Origin: Desulfuromonadales bacterium
GTDB taxonomy: Bacteria > Desulfobacterota > Desulfuromonadia > Geobacterales > Pseudopelobacteraceae
Direction of reading: 5' to 3'
DNA: 64,000 nucleotides
Assembly (NCBI GenBank): GCA_016650295.1
Contig: JAENWA010000059.1
Coordinates: forward strand, 1-64,000
The translations under genes and the position numbers were made by a program. The notes beneath the pieces are model-generated. The model had not been told where the DNA came from, did no database searches, and saw only the letters and a program-made list of their open reading frames with translations. Below are positions 41,612 to 49,963 of the stretch, piece after piece. Each line of letters opens with the position of its first letter. The first letter of the stretch is position 1.

Positions 41612-42422
41612 TCACCTCACTTCGGAATTCTTCTAGACATGCATTGAAATAGCAACTCTGCGTAAGAAACGGTGCATGACCACAACCGGTAAACAGTACC
41701 TGACGGGCTAGCGGAATCCGTTTCGCCAAGAACTCTGACGCCTGCGGCAGACAGATCACATCACAATCTCCGTTCATAATCAGCGTCGGCAGATCGATCA
41801 GGGCCAGCTGGTCACGCAGGTCTGCTTCGACCAGCGCTTGCAAGGCTTGCAAGGCAATCGTGGTTAACGGCAACGAAACGTTTGACAACAGGTTTTGTAT
41901 CCTTACGGCCTGCTGCGGCTCGTCCAGTTCACCCGGTGCGAACATGAGGCCGGTAAACCCTTCCAGGGCGCGGCGCAGGCTGCGTTGAACCTTTCTGGCC
42001 ATACCTTCGGTTTCAATCTGCGACAAGCCGTAGCGATAATCCCCACTCTGTGTGAAGCGGGGGGTGCCGGCTATCAGTACCATGCCTGAAAGTCTCGCCC
42101 TGAGAAGCGGAAAGGTCTCAAGCGCAATCAGGCTCCCCAGCGACCAGCCGGCCAGCAGGGCATTCTGTAATCCAAGGGCTTCAAACAGCCCGGCAATGTC
42201 CGCAGCGCAGCCCTTGATGGAAAAACCGCCGGCAGGAACTGATGAGGTGCCGTGTCCCGGCAGATTAAGCACAATCACCCGGCATGAATCCGACAGTCCC
42301 TCCCGTTGCAGCTCCCATACGGCAGAGGACATGCACCAGCCGTGAATAAACACCACCGGTGTCCCTATACCGTGGTCTTCATACCAGAGGCGGCTTCCGG
42401 ATGCACTCGTATACCAGGGCAT
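41598..42422 (-). CDS. bioH: Pimeloyl-ACP methyl ester esterase-like alpha/beta hydrolase (BioH type)
   Basis: A 274-residue alpha/beta hydrolase. FIHGWCMSSAVW supplies the oxyanion loop, AGWSLGSLIAL the nucleophile elbow (GWSLG), NGDCDVICLP the acid region and GCGHAPFLTQ the catalytic His. BioH removes the methyl ester of pimeloyl-ACP at the end of the modified fatty-acid cycle begun by BioC. Placement between bioF and bioC supports this function. ATG 42422 overlaps the bioF stop as ATGA; a longer frame reaching into bioF is unlikely. Confidence 0.88.
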   Translation of the reverse strand: MPWYTSASGSRLWYEDHGIGTPVVFIHGWCMSSAVWELQREGLSDSCRVIVLNLPGHGTSSVPAGGFSIKGCAADIAGLFEALGLQNALLAGWSLGSLIALETFPLLRARLSGMVLIAGTPRFTQSGDYRYGLSQIETEGMARKVQRSLRRALEGFTGLMFAPGELDEPQQAVRIQNLLSNVSLPLTTIALQALQALVEADLRDQLALIDLPTLIMNGDCDVICLPQASEFLAKRIPLARQVLFTGCGHAPFLTQSCYFNACLEEFRSEVSVVH

Positions 42423-43597
42423 CAGATCACTCCCAGAACCTTGCCGACAGTTGCAATCCGGTCGGCGGCCCATTCCAGATCCTGGCGGCTGTGGGTGGCC
42501 ATGACCGTACAGCGCAGACGGCAGGCTCCCGCGGGAACGGTCGGCGGGCGGATGCCCTGGGCAAAGATCCCTTCCTCAAGAAGCATCCCGGAAAAACGCA
42601 TGGTGGTCTCGGCCTGATCGGTCAGAACAGGAATAATCTGGGTCGTCCCTTCCGGGAGATTGAAGCCGGCCTGGGAAAGCAGGAACCTGAAATAGTCGGC
42701 ATTTGACTGCAGGGCATCCCGAAGGCGTTTCCCCTCCGCTGACCGGACAATTTTCAGGGCTGCCAGCGAGGCTCCCAGAACGGCCGGGGGAAGTGAAGTG
42801 GAAAAAATGAAACTGCGGGCCCGGTTGATCAGCAATTCCCGCAACTCATCGGAGAGAGCGGCATATGCGCCAAAACTTCCCAGGGCCTTGCCAAATGTTC
42901 CCATCAGGATATCCACATCATCCGACACTTCCAGGAGTTCAGCAGTGCCGCTGCCATTCTCGCCAAGAACCCCGCTGCCGTGGGCATCATCCACCATCAG
43001 CACGGCATTATGAGTCTTTTTCAGGGCTACCAGTTCGCTCAAGGGCGCCAGGTCTCCATCCATGCTGAATACGGCATCCGTAACAATCAGGGCGCGGCCG
43101 GCACCACGATGCTTGATTAATAGTTCCTCCAGGACGCGCATGTCATTATGGGGATAGCGGATAAGCCGGGCGGACGAGAGTAGCGCACCATCGATAATAC
43201 TGGCATGATTGAGACGATCCGAAAATATCACATCACCTCGGCCGACCAGTGCCGATATGATACCGGTATTGGCGACATAACCGCCATTAAAGATCAGCGC
43301 TGACTCGGTGTCTTTGAATGCGGCGATTTCAGCCTCCAGAAGCTCATGAAGAGTCATGGTGCCCGATACCAGTCGGGATGCCCCGCTGGATGTGCCGTAT
43401 TGTTCAGCCGCCCTTACAGAAGCCTCTATCAGGGCGGGATGGTCGGCCAACCCCAGATAATTGTTGGAACAGAGCATCAGAATGTCACGCCCGTTCATCT
43501 CAACGTGCGGTCCCTGCTTCCCGTTCACACAACGGGTCGCCCGATACAAACCGCGAGCCCGGATCTGCGCAAGCTCTTCCTGAACCGTGATATCCAC
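42422..43597 (-). CDS. bioF: 8-amino-7-oxononanoate synthase
   Basis: A 391-residue PLP enzyme that condenses pimeloyl-ACP with alanine in biotin synthesis. Seen: [57 protein letters not shown], and [13 protein letters not shown] with the PLP-binding Lys. I prefer GTG 43597 because AGGAG lies 8 bases upstream and residues [13 protein letters not shown] then fall at the usual N-terminus; a TTG at 43648 would place the likely operator inside the gene. It heads the bioF-bioH-bioC operon; other bio genes are not in the window. Confidence 0.93.
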   Translation of the reverse strand: MDITVQEELAQIRARGLYRATRCVNGKQGPHVEMNGRDILMLCSNNYLGLADHPALIEASVRAAEQYGTSSGASRLVSGTMTLHELLEAEIAAFKDTESALIFNGGYVANTGIISALVGRGDVIFSDRLNHASIIDGALLSSARLIRYPHNDMRVLEELLIKHRGAGRALIVTDAVFSMDGDLAPLSELVALKKTHNAVLMVDDAHGSGVLGENGSGTAELLEVSDDVDILMGTFGKALGSFGAYAALSDELRELLINRARSFIFSTSLPPAVLGASLAALKIVRSAEGKRLRDALQSNADYFRFLLSQAGFNLPEGTTQIIPVLTDQAETTMRFSGMLLEEGIFAQGIRPPTVPAGACRLRCTVMATHSRQDLEWAADRIATVGKVLGVI

Positions 43598-43608
43598 GCC
43601 TTCTCCTA

Positions 43609-43638
43609 TGTCAACTTGAATGTCAGCAAGTGTTGACA
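43609..43638 (-). promoter_or_regulatory. BirA-like inverted repeat upstream of bioF
   Basis: TGTCAAC (43609-43615) and GTTGACA (43632-43638) are exact inverted repeats with a 16-base spacer, ending a few bases upstream of the bioF ribosome binding site. BirA biotin operators are paired half-sites of this kind with a similar spacing, so biotin repression of the operon is likely. The half-site sequence differs from the E. coli one. Confidence 0.5.
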
Positions 43639-43672
43639 ATACTGACAAAAAAAATGATAGTTTTCAGGGATA

Positions 43673-43692
43673 CGGTAATTAGAAATTTACCG
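43673..43692. terminator. Small hairpin between manC and bioF
   Basis: CGGTAA and TTACCG pair around an 8-base loop, with a T-run on the right. Its T-run favours the plus strand, whereas both neighbours read leftward, so its activity as a terminator of manC is doubtful. Confidence 0.35.
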
Positions 43693-43722
43693 TTTTTATA
43701 TGTCCTTATATGTTGCACCCGG

Positions 43723-44799
43723 TCACAGAACGGAGCTGCAGCCCCGTCTGCCAAGTTCTTCAACTACCTTCTTTACATCCTGGGCACGCTCACGGTCACA
43801 GATCAACAGCGCATCCGGCGTTGATACGACTATCAGGTTGTTTACCCCGACCGTGGCTACAACCCTGGAATCGACGTAGATCAGACAGCCGGTCGAGTCA
43901 AGAGAGATATGTTCCTGGGCATTGACACACACCGTCCCGGAATCATCCGGTTCAACGACTTCCGGCAGCGAGCTCCAGCTGCCCACATCGCTCCAGCCCA
44001 TCTCCACCGGGATGACCTGCACCCTGGACGATTTTTCCATGACACCGAAATCAATGGAGACACTTGCAACAGAGCCATATACGGACTCGATCTGTTCTTT
44101 CAAGTCGGAAAGTTCCCATACGTCTCCGCTAAAAGATATTTTTGCAAGATTCCCGGCCAAATCCGGGAGATGCGCTTCGATCTCTTTCAAGATAATATCG
44201 GCACGCCAGATAAACATACCGCTGTTCCAGAAAAAGTTCCCGGCATCCAGATATCTGACGGCTTCTTTCAGCGGAGGTTTCTCCACAAAACGGCGCACCG
44301 GGAAAGGACCGGCTCCGCGCAGTTCCATATCAGCCTCGATATAGCCATAGCCTGTTTCGGGACGGGACGGCAAAATACCCAGTGTCACCAGATAGCCGTT
44401 ACGGGCGCTATGACCGGCGTTAATCAGCGTCTGCTGCAGTGCCGCTTCATCCTTGATGAAGTGGTCGGCAGGCAGCACCACCATTACACCTTCAGGGTCA
44501 TGGGCAGTGATAATGCTGGCGGCCAGACCAATGGCCGGCGCCGTGTTCCTTGCCAAAGGCTCGGCAATGACGTCGATAGGTATTTTACGGTACTGAGCCA
44601 TCTGCCGCCCGGTTTCTTCAGCCTGCAGGCTGTTGGTGATGATCAGGATTCGCTTGGGCTTGAGCGGCAGCACCCGCTCCACTGTCCTCTGGAGCATGGT
44701 CCGGTCGCCGGTAATGGATATGAGCTGTTTGGGGCATGCCGCGCGGGAAAGCGGCCAGAAACGGGTTCCGGAGCCACCGGCCAATATGACAATATACAT
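43723..44799 (-). CDS. manC: Mannose-1-phosphate guanylyltransferase
   Basis: A 358-residue enzyme that makes GDP-mannose from mannose 1-phosphate and GTP for polysaccharide synthesis. The nucleotidyltransferase motif ILAGGSGTRFWPLSR is followed by PKQLISITGDRTMLQ, VLPADHFIKDE, FVEKPP and FFWNSGMFIW; WSDVGSW is the second signature. It lacks the C-terminal isomerase domain of bifunctional ManC/AlgA; that cupin is encoded separately at 45340. ATG 44799 has GGAG 6 bases upstream. It is the last gene of the rfbB-rfbD-cupin-lipoprotein-manC run. Confidence 0.93.
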   Translation of the reverse strand: MYIVILAGGSGTRFWPLSRAACPKQLISITGDRTMLQRTVERVLPLKPKRILIITNSLQAEETGRQMAQYRKIPIDVIAEPLARNTAPAIGLAASIITAHDPEGVMVVLPADHFIKDEAALQQTLINAGHSARNGYLVTLGILPSRPETGYGYIEADMELRGAGPFPVRRFVEKPPLKEAVRYLDAGNFFWNSGMFIWRADIILKEIEAHLPDLAGNLAKISFSGDVWELSDLKEQIESVYGSVASVSIDFGVMEKSSRVQVIPVEMGWSDVGSWSSLPEVVEPDDSGTVCVNAQEHISLDSTGCLIYVDSRVVATVGVNNLIVVSTPDALLICDRERAQDVKKVVEELGRRGCSSVL

Positions 44800-44810
44800 A
44801 GAATTCTCCA

Positions 44811-45350
44811 CTACTTGTACTGGATGCGATCAATAAAATCTGCGACCTCTCGGGCGAGCAGATTGATGGCCTCGGTTGTATCAAAAACATCCCAGAGTGT
44901 CTGCCGGAAATAGGCCACTTCCTGATCACTGCCACCGTCGTGCAGCGTTCCGGAAATGGATATTCTGAAACGACTGACCCGTATGAATTTCCCCTTCAAC
45001 ACCAGAGTCGTATCAGAGGGCTTACCGTTTCTCGCTACATTCGGGAATGTAGTGCGAGCCTTGACGTAGCGTTCTATGTTCTCAGCCAGCGCAGGCGGGA
45101 TCTCTGCATAGCGGCGTTCCCTGTCACTTAACTTGGCGTCAGGACTACCGGTATAGAGCTCACTTTTGAGTTCAAAATCACGGATGATCAGGGCCTTATA
45201 GGTGGCCATATGTTTTTGATTGCTGACAACCTCCTCATCCAGAATTGTCGTGGATGTGGCGGCACAGCCGGCTGTCAGGGCAATCAGAAAAAGGCCGGAC
45301 AACAATCGGCACAGCCGGGAGAAGCTTCCTGACAGCGCGTCAGACCACAT
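44811..45350 (-). CDS. Exported lipoprotein of unknown function
   Basis: A 179-residue lipoprotein. After ATG 45350 a signal sequence ends in the lipobox LTAGC (SGLFLIALTAGCAATSTTI), so it is probably acylated and, with Ala at +2, sorted to the outer membrane. The mature domain (DTTLVLKGKFIRVSRFRI, YFRQTLWDVFDTT, LAREVADFIDRI) resembles small DUF4410-type lipoproteins. It overlaps the cupin gene by 11 bases and is followed by manC after 11. Its presence between the two halves of mannose metabolism is unexpected; a link to polysaccharide export is a guess. Confidence 0.75.
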   Translation of the reverse strand: MWSDALSGSFSRLCRLLSGLFLIALTAGCAATSTTILDEEVVSNQKHMATYKALIIRDFELKSELYTGSPDAKLSDRERRYAEIPPALAENIERYVKARTTFPNVARNGKPSDTTLVLKGKFIRVSRFRISISGTLHDGGSDQEVAYFRQTLWDVFDTTEAINLLAREVADFIDRIQYK

Positions 45351-45702
45351 CAGATTGCACGTCGCTGCGATGGTAGTCATCATCAAACCTGACGATGTCA
45401 TCCTCACCAAGGTACTCACCGCTTTGAACCTCTATGATTACCAGCGGGATCTTACCCGGATTTTCCAGGCGGTGATTCTGGCCGATGGGAATAAAGGTTG
45501 ACTCGTTGACATTAACTATCTGCTGGAGGTCTCCGCAGGTCACCAGCGCTGTACCGGATACAACAATCCAGTGTTCGCTACGATGATGATGTTTCTGAAG
45601 CGAAAGCCGTTGGCCCGGCAGCACCTCAATGCGCTTGATCTTGTAACTGCTGCTTTCGTCAAGCACCAGATATGCCCCCCACGGGCGTTCTCCACGTTCC
45701 AT
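45340..45702 (-). CDS. Cupin mannose-6-phosphate isomerase (stand-alone domain)
   Basis: A 120-residue cupin matching the C-terminal isomerase domain of bifunctional ManC/AlgA enzymes: RPWGAYLVLDESSSYKIKRI, LPGQRLSLQKHHHRSEHWIV (metal-binding His cluster), VNVNESTFIPIGQNHRLENP and IIEVQSGEYLGEDDIVRFDD. It would interconvert fructose 6-phosphate and mannose 6-phosphate, providing substrate for ManC via a phosphomannomutase encoded elsewhere. The gene sits 11 bases after rfbD and overlaps the lipoprotein gene. Confidence 0.9.
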   Translation of the reverse strand: MERGERPWGAYLVLDESSSYKIKRIEVLPGQRLSLQKHHHRSEHWIVVSGTALVTCGDLQQIVNVNESTFIPIGQNHRLENPGKIPLVIIEVQSGEYLGEDDIVRFDDDYHRSDVQSDVV

Positions 45703-45712
45703 ATCGTGTCTC

Positions 45713-46552
45713 CTAACCGTTTTGTTTGTTTCTGAGTTGCAGATAGGCTTTGAGCGCCGAACGCCAGGGTTGAGGATGAAAACCGGTATCCTGCTCCAGC
45801 TTTCCGCAATCCAGGGTTGAATACAGGGGCCTGCGGGCGGGACGATTCAGTTCGTCGGTCGTCATGCCATTCACCGTAACCGCCAGTCCGCTTTCCTCAA
45901 ATATTGCCTTTGCAAATTCATTCCATGAGCAATAGCCGGAATTGGCGGCATGATAGATCCCTCTCTGACCGGTTTTCAGGAGCGCCAGAATGGCCCCTGC
46001 CAGGTCAACCGTCCAGGTCGGTGAACCGATCTGGTCGTCAACAACGGACAGCACGTCCTTTTCCCCGGCCAACCGCAGCATGGTCTCGACAAAATTCTTG
46101 CCGTGCAGGCCATACAGCCACTGGGTGCGTACAATCAGGTGATCGGGGTTGAAAGCGGCATTCATCTCTCCCGCCAGCTTGGATTCTCCGTAGACACCCA
46201 GCGGACAGGGCGCATCATCCTCAACATAGGGGCTGCCCTTGCCGCCATCAAAGACATAATCGGTGCTGACATGCACCAGACGGGCTCCGATTTCGCGACT
46301 GGCCATGGCAAGATGTGCAACCCCCTCGCCGTTAACCTGCATGGCTGTTTCCATATTGGTCTCGCAACCGTCCACATCGGTGTAGGCCGCGCAATTGATG
46401 ACGGTCCGCGGCTTCAGGGTTTTGAGAATCCGCACCGTTGACTCCAGCGAGGTAATGTCAATCTCGTCAATATCCACACCGCGGGCCGCGTCACCGATGC
46501 AGTTGATCAGGTCGCGCCCCAGCATTCCGTTAGCACCGACAACCAGGATCAT
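45713..46552 (-). CDS. rfbD: dTDP-4-dehydrorhamnose reductase
   Basis: A 279-residue short-chain dehydrogenase that makes dTDP-L-rhamnose in the last step of the pathway. ILVVGANGMLGRDL is the nucleotide-binding motif; VHVSTDYVFDGGKGSPYVED and GVYGESKLAGE hold the catalytic Thr and Tyr-x3-Lys; VRTQWLYGLHGKNFVETML is a family signature. ATG 46552 overlaps the rfbB stop as ATGA. The epimerase rfbC and thymidylyltransferase rfbA are not in the window. Confidence 0.94.
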   Translation of the reverse strand: MILVVGANGMLGRDLINCIGDAARGVDIDEIDITSLESTVRILKTLKPRTVINCAAYTDVDGCETNMETAMQVNGEGVAHLAMASREIGARLVHVSTDYVFDGGKGSPYVEDDAPCPLGVYGESKLAGEMNAAFNPDHLIVRTQWLYGLHGKNFVETMLRLAGEKDVLSVVDDQIGSPTWTVDLAGAILALLKTGQRGIYHAANSGYCSWNEFAKAIFEESGLAVTVNGMTTDELNRPARRPLYSTLDCGKLEQDTGFHPQPWRSALKAYLQLRNKQNG

Positions 46553-47619
46553 TGCTGCCCTCCATACTGACTTTCGTAATAGGCCCGGTAGGACCCGGAG
46601 GTGACATCCGCCACCCACTCTTCATTGTCCAGGTACCAGTCGATGGTCTCGGCAATTCCGCTCTCGAATGTATAGGCCGGTTCCCATCCCAGATCGTGTT
46701 TGAGCCGGGAGGCATCAATGGCATAGCGACGGTCATGGCCGGGGCGGTCCTTGACAAATGTCACAAGTTGGCGGTTTTCGCCTGCCGGCCGGCCGAGACG
46801 CACGTCAAGCAGGTCACAGACCAGGTTGACGATGTCGATATTCTTCCACTCGTTGTTCCCGCCGATGTTATATACCGCTCCCGGCGCGGCCTGCTTGAGA
46901 ATTGTCTCGATGGCCTGGGCATGATCACGGACATGCAGCCAGTCGCGGACATTGGTGCCGTCGCCGTAGACCGGCAGCGGCTTTCTGTTGATGATGTTGT
47001 GGATCAAGAGCGGGATCAGTTTCTCCGGAAAATGGTAGGGTCCGTAGTTGTTGGAGCAGCGCGTGTTCAGAGTCGGCATGCCGTAGGTCTCATGGTAGGC
47101 GCGCACCAGCATATCCGCCCCGGCCTTGCTGGCCGAATAGGGAGAATTCGGCGAAAGCGGGGTTTCCTCCGTGAAATAGCCGGTATCACCCAGACTGCCG
47201 TACACCTCATCGGTTGAAATCTGGAAAAAGCGGAAATCCGGCACAGCGCCCGACTGCCAGTGCTTGCGGCTCTCCTCCAGGAGGATTTGACTGCCGAGCA
47301 CATTGGTTCGAACGAAGATCTCCGGTCCGGTGATGGAACGATCCACGTGCGATTCCGCTGCAAAATGAACCACGGCATCAATCTTTTCACCGGCAAGAAT
47401 GCCGGCAACGAGTGCCGCGTCTCCGATATCACCCTTCACAAAACGATAGAGCGGATTTCCGTCTATCGTTGTCAGGTTTTTGAGATTGCCGGCATACGTC
47501 AGGGCATCAAGATTGATAATCCTGCAGCCGGGATTGTTGGCAATAAAGGAATGTATGAAGTTGGAGCCGATAAAACCGGCACCGCCGGTTACCAGGACGG
47601 ATGATGGACCAAATGCCAT
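46549..47619 (-). CDS. rfbB: dTDP-glucose 4,6-dehydratase
   Basis: A 356-residue extended short-chain dehydrogenase converting dTDP-glucose to the 4-keto-6-deoxy sugar. VTGGAGFIGSNFIHSF binds NAD; HFAAESHVDRSI, FFQISTDEVYGSLGD, PYSASKAGADMLVRAYHETYG (Tyr-x3-Lys) and RCSNNYGPYHFPEKLIPL are classic RmlB motifs. ATG 47619 has AAGGAAG 10 bases upstream; a TTG at 47658 would add 13 atypical residues. It is the first gene of the sugar operon. Confidence 0.95.
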   Translation of the reverse strand: MAFGPSSVLVTGGAGFIGSNFIHSFIANNPGCRIINLDALTYAGNLKNLTTIDGNPLYRFVKGDIGDAALVAGILAGEKIDAVVHFAAESHVDRSITGPEIFVRTNVLGSQILLEESRKHWQSGAVPDFRFFQISTDEVYGSLGDTGYFTEETPLSPNSPYSASKAGADMLVRAYHETYGMPTLNTRCSNNYGPYHFPEKLIPLLIHNIINRKPLPVYGDGTNVRDWLHVRDHAQAIETILKQAAPGAVYNIGGNNEWKNIDIVNLVCDLLDVRLGRPAGENRQLVTFVKDRPGHDRRYAIDASRLKHDLGWEPAYTFESGIAETIDWYLDNEEWVADVTSGSYRAYYESQYGGQQ

Positions 47620-47740
47620 GGGGGTCGCTTCCTTTCTGTACTCACGATTGGAATTCAAAGCGTTTCTATTAGCACATTTTCTGCTAGAATGGGAGCACTA
47701 TTACAGTCGTAGATTGTCAAATACGAAAGGCGGAATTGCA

Positions 47741-47923
47741 ATGGAAAATCAGATAAAATGCAGGTGTGGAGCTGATCATCACGGGCATCTCTGTATGCTG
47801 CGCAGCAACGGTATGCACGACGAGATCGCCAGGATCAGCACAGAACCCCGCTATTACTGTTTTACCTGCGGCGGAGAGACAAACTGCGCTGAAAATCTCT
47901 GTGAACCGGCTGCAATCGAATAA
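47741..47923 (+). CDS. Small Cys-rich hypothetical protein
   Basis: A 60-residue protein: MENQIKCRCGADHHGHLCML, then RYYCFTCGGETNC and ENLCEP. Eight cysteines and the CxC and CxxC arrangement suggest two small zinc knuckles or an Fe-S site. Similar short proteins exist in Geobacter relatives as conserved hypotheticals. GGCGG lies 8 bases before ATG 47741. It is a single gene, divergent from rfbB and convergent with the LolA-like gene, whose stop is 3 bases away. Confidence 0.65.
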   Translation: MENQIKCRCGADHHGHLCMLRSNGMHDEIARISTEPRYYCFTCGGETNCAENLCEPAAIE

Positions 47924-47926
47924 CCG

Positions 47927-48547
47927 TCAATCAAGCCGAAAATCCTTCTCGGTCAGACCGGTGTTACGTCGGACTTTTTTAAATGTCATGGCGGCACGGT
48001 CACCATTTTGTTCCGTAATGATCAAGCGACGGATGGTACCATCCTCCTGAAACGTAATAGCCAGCTCCTTGATCTGGCTCTTGCCTTGAGGAGTAATTCC
48101 GAGGGTATAGATCCCGTTGGTAAGATCAGCTTGAATGGCAACCCCTTCCGGCTGGGCCGTCACCGGGGATGTCAGCTTGGAAAACCACTGTTTAAGCCCC
48201 TGTTCAGGCGGCAGTACAATCCGGTTCTTTTCCCCATCCCTGCCGCTGGTCTGTTCCATAACCGTGTCGCGCAGCGTCATTCGGGAGGCATAGGGAGGGT
48301 TGATCTCCATGATGAACTGGTCCGGCTTTCTGAAGCGAACCGTACCGGTCATAACCAGGCTGCGCTTCATCAGTTTGAGACGTTTTTCCTGGGTAATCTC
48401 GGCCGAAAAATCACTGATGCCCGCAAACCCCTTGCGCAGGGCTTCCAGCCCCTCCACTGCCGGGATTGATCTGGCCTGGGCAGAAACAGCCCCTCCTGAA
48501 ACCAGGAGTATCATTACAATCATCCGTCGCAGCATCCGGCACCTCAT
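47927..48547 (-). CDS. LolA-like periplasmic lipid/lipoprotein carrier
   Basis: A 206-residue exported protein. The signal peptide ends near VSAQARS (residue 26). FAGISDFSAEITQEKRLKLM, SLVMTGTVRFRKPDQFIMEI and GKSQIKELAITFQEDGTI resemble LolA, with an N-terminal beta-strand pair and a half-barrel. LolA paralogues occur in aryl-polyene and related clusters, where they are thought to help move the lipid-linked product. It is the last gene of the ketosynthase operon and its ATG overlaps the dehydratase stop as ATGA. Confidence 0.85.
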   Translation of the reverse strand: MRCRMLRRMIVMILLVSGGAVSAQARSIPAVEGLEALRKGFAGISDFSAEITQEKRLKLMKRSLVMTGTVRFRKPDQFIMEINPPYASRMTLRDTVMEQTSGRDGEKNRIVLPPEQGLKQWFSKLTSPVTAQPEGVAIQADLTNGIYTLGITPQGKSQIKELAITFQEDGTIRRLIITEQNGDRAAMTFKKVRRNTGLTEKDFRLD

Positions 48548-48927
48548 AAACGGCCTTCCCCCAGCGTGAGCTGAACCTTGAGCAACATGCTCTCGCCGCA
48601 GGAAACCTGGCCTTCGACCATGAACAGTCGACCGAAAGATTTCACCAACCGCACCGATACCGAAAGCAGATCACCTGCTTCCGGCAGCCTGTCGAATTCA
48701 GCCTGAGTAATGGCCGCCAGAAATCCCCCTTCGCCTTCCTGCCGGACGGTCATGATGCCGGCCAGCTGGGCAACGGATTCAACCAGCAGTACTTGGGAAA
48801 AGGTTCGGGACGAGGAGACGGTTGTTTCGGCAATCGCCGATACACCGGGAACCAGTTCAACAACCCGGTCGAGAAGCAGAAACGGATAGCGGTGCGGAAG
48901 GTATGCAGCCGGATCAGGATTGAACAG
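48544..48927 (-). CDS. 3-hydroxyacyl-ACP dehydratase-like hotdog protein, apparent CTG start
   Basis: A 127-residue hotdog-fold protein. FNPDPAAYLPHRYPFLLLDR contains the FabZ-type active-site His in LPHRYPF, and SRTFSQVLLVESVAQLAGIM is the second half of the family pattern (acidic residue in VESVAQ). The frame from the preceding stop at 48940 has no ATG, GTG or TTG before this domain. A CTG at 48927 is preceded by GGAGG with a 5-base spacer and lies in the end of the partner-ketosynthase gene, so CTG is the best start. A start at ATG 48753 would remove the active site. Its stop overlaps the LolA-like start. It would dehydrate hydroxyacyl-ACP in polyene assembly. Confidence 0.8.
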   Translation of the reverse strand: MFNPDPAAYLPHRYPFLLLDRVVELVPGVSAIAETTVSSSRTFSQVLLVESVAQLAGIMTVRQEGEGGFLAAITQAEFDRLPEAGDLLSVSVRLVKSFGRLFMVEGQVSCGESMLLKVQLTLGEGRL

Positions 48928-49963
48928 GAGAGCCTCCGCTTACGCGTATGGCAAAATATGGACCTTGTGGTGACGCTGCCAGATGCAGACCCTTTTGGCC
49001 GGATTCAAGAAAGGAGAGTAGCACCGGCAGTGCAGTTCCACCCATGGCCAGAGAACGGCCGGTAACACGTCCGATGTCGAGCTGCGGCTTACCTGAGAGC
49101 CGCTCCACAAGGGCAGACATGTCCGCAGCTGTCCCGGATAAGGAAACCAGATCGCAGCTGCCGGCAGATTCCGTTAGAAGGTCGAGTGCTTCACTCTCAC
49201 GACCGGGGACAATCATCCCGATTGTCGTGATTGATTCAACTGTTCCTTTAACTGTCGCCAAACGGCGGGCGGCATGCGCCGCGTTCTCCAGCACGATGAT
49301 GCCGCACCCTTCACCAAATGAAACAGCGCTCTGCTTCATCTGGCCCATGGCGGCAAAGCCCTTGATCATGAGCGGTATCAGATCATCCGTACCGCCGGTA
49401 AGCATGACATCGGCACGTCCCTCTTCAATGTACCGGCATGCCAGCAGAAAGGCTGACTCGGCCGAACAGAAGCGTTGCACCAATGTGGCGTTGGGTCCCT
49501 TGAAGCCGTGTTCGATGGAGGCGTTGCTGGCGGGCGCATTCGGGACGGTGTTGGGGAAAACCATCGGGAACAGCCCCTCGACGCCTGCGCTGAAATATCC
49601 GTTCAGGAATTCCGCGGAACTGGCAATTCCGCAAAAACCGCTGCCAAGTACAATCCCCACCCGTTCCGGTGCCATCTCTTTCAGATCGATGCCGGCATCT
49701 TTGAGGGCCAAGCCAACCGCGGAAACTGCAAACTGACCGCAGCGGTCCATCTTGCGGGCCTTCATGGGCGGCATGAAGTCAGAGGCCTTGAATCCGCTGT
49801 TTTTTCCCCAGCGATAGCCTTCTTTTTCGAACACATCCGCAGGAATGGCAGTGAAAGCATCTTCTCCCGCGCGCACAAGCTCCTGAATGGCTGCAATGCC
49901 CGTACCGGCCGCGGACAGCGCCGATGCACCGGTAATTACGATATCGTTAATTGTTTTTTTCAT
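48914..49963 (-). CDS. Ketosynthase-like partner subunit without catalytic histidines
   Basis: A 349-residue thiolase-fold protein similar to beta-ketoacyl-ACP synthases. The active Cys is retained (C166 in VQRFCSAES) but the two histidines are absent: the HGTGT position reads LSGTAAD and the GHxxGAAG position reads VTGRSLAMGG. That pattern suggests a chain-length-factor-like partner of the neighbouring full ketosynthase rather than an independent condensing enzyme. Classic chain-length factors replace the Cys, so this is an unusual intermediate. ATG 49963 overlaps the upstream ketosynthase stop as ATGA; the longer frame to 50029 is unlikely. The stop overlaps the dehydratase gene. Confidence 0.85.
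   Translation of the reverse strand: MKKTINDIVITGASALSAAGTGIAAIQELVRAGEDAFTAIPADVFEKEGYRWGKNSGFKASDFMPPMKARKMDRCGQFAVSAVGLALKDAGIDLKEMAPERVGIVLGSGFCGIASSAEFLNGYFSAGVEGLFPMVFPNTVPNAPASNASIEHGFKGPNATLVQRFCSAESAFLLACRYIEEGRADVMLTGGTDDLIPLMIKGFAAMGQMKQSAVSFGEGCGIIVLENAAHAARRLATVKGTVESITTIGMIVPGRESEALDLLTESAGSCDLVSLSGTAADMSALVERLSGKPQLDIGRVTGRSLAMGGTALPVLLSFLESGQKGLHLAASPQGPYFAIRVSGGSPVQS

Noticed and set aside
43909-44913. Forward open frame of 334 codons
   Set aside because: It is antisense to manC, which has all nucleotidyltransferase motifs.
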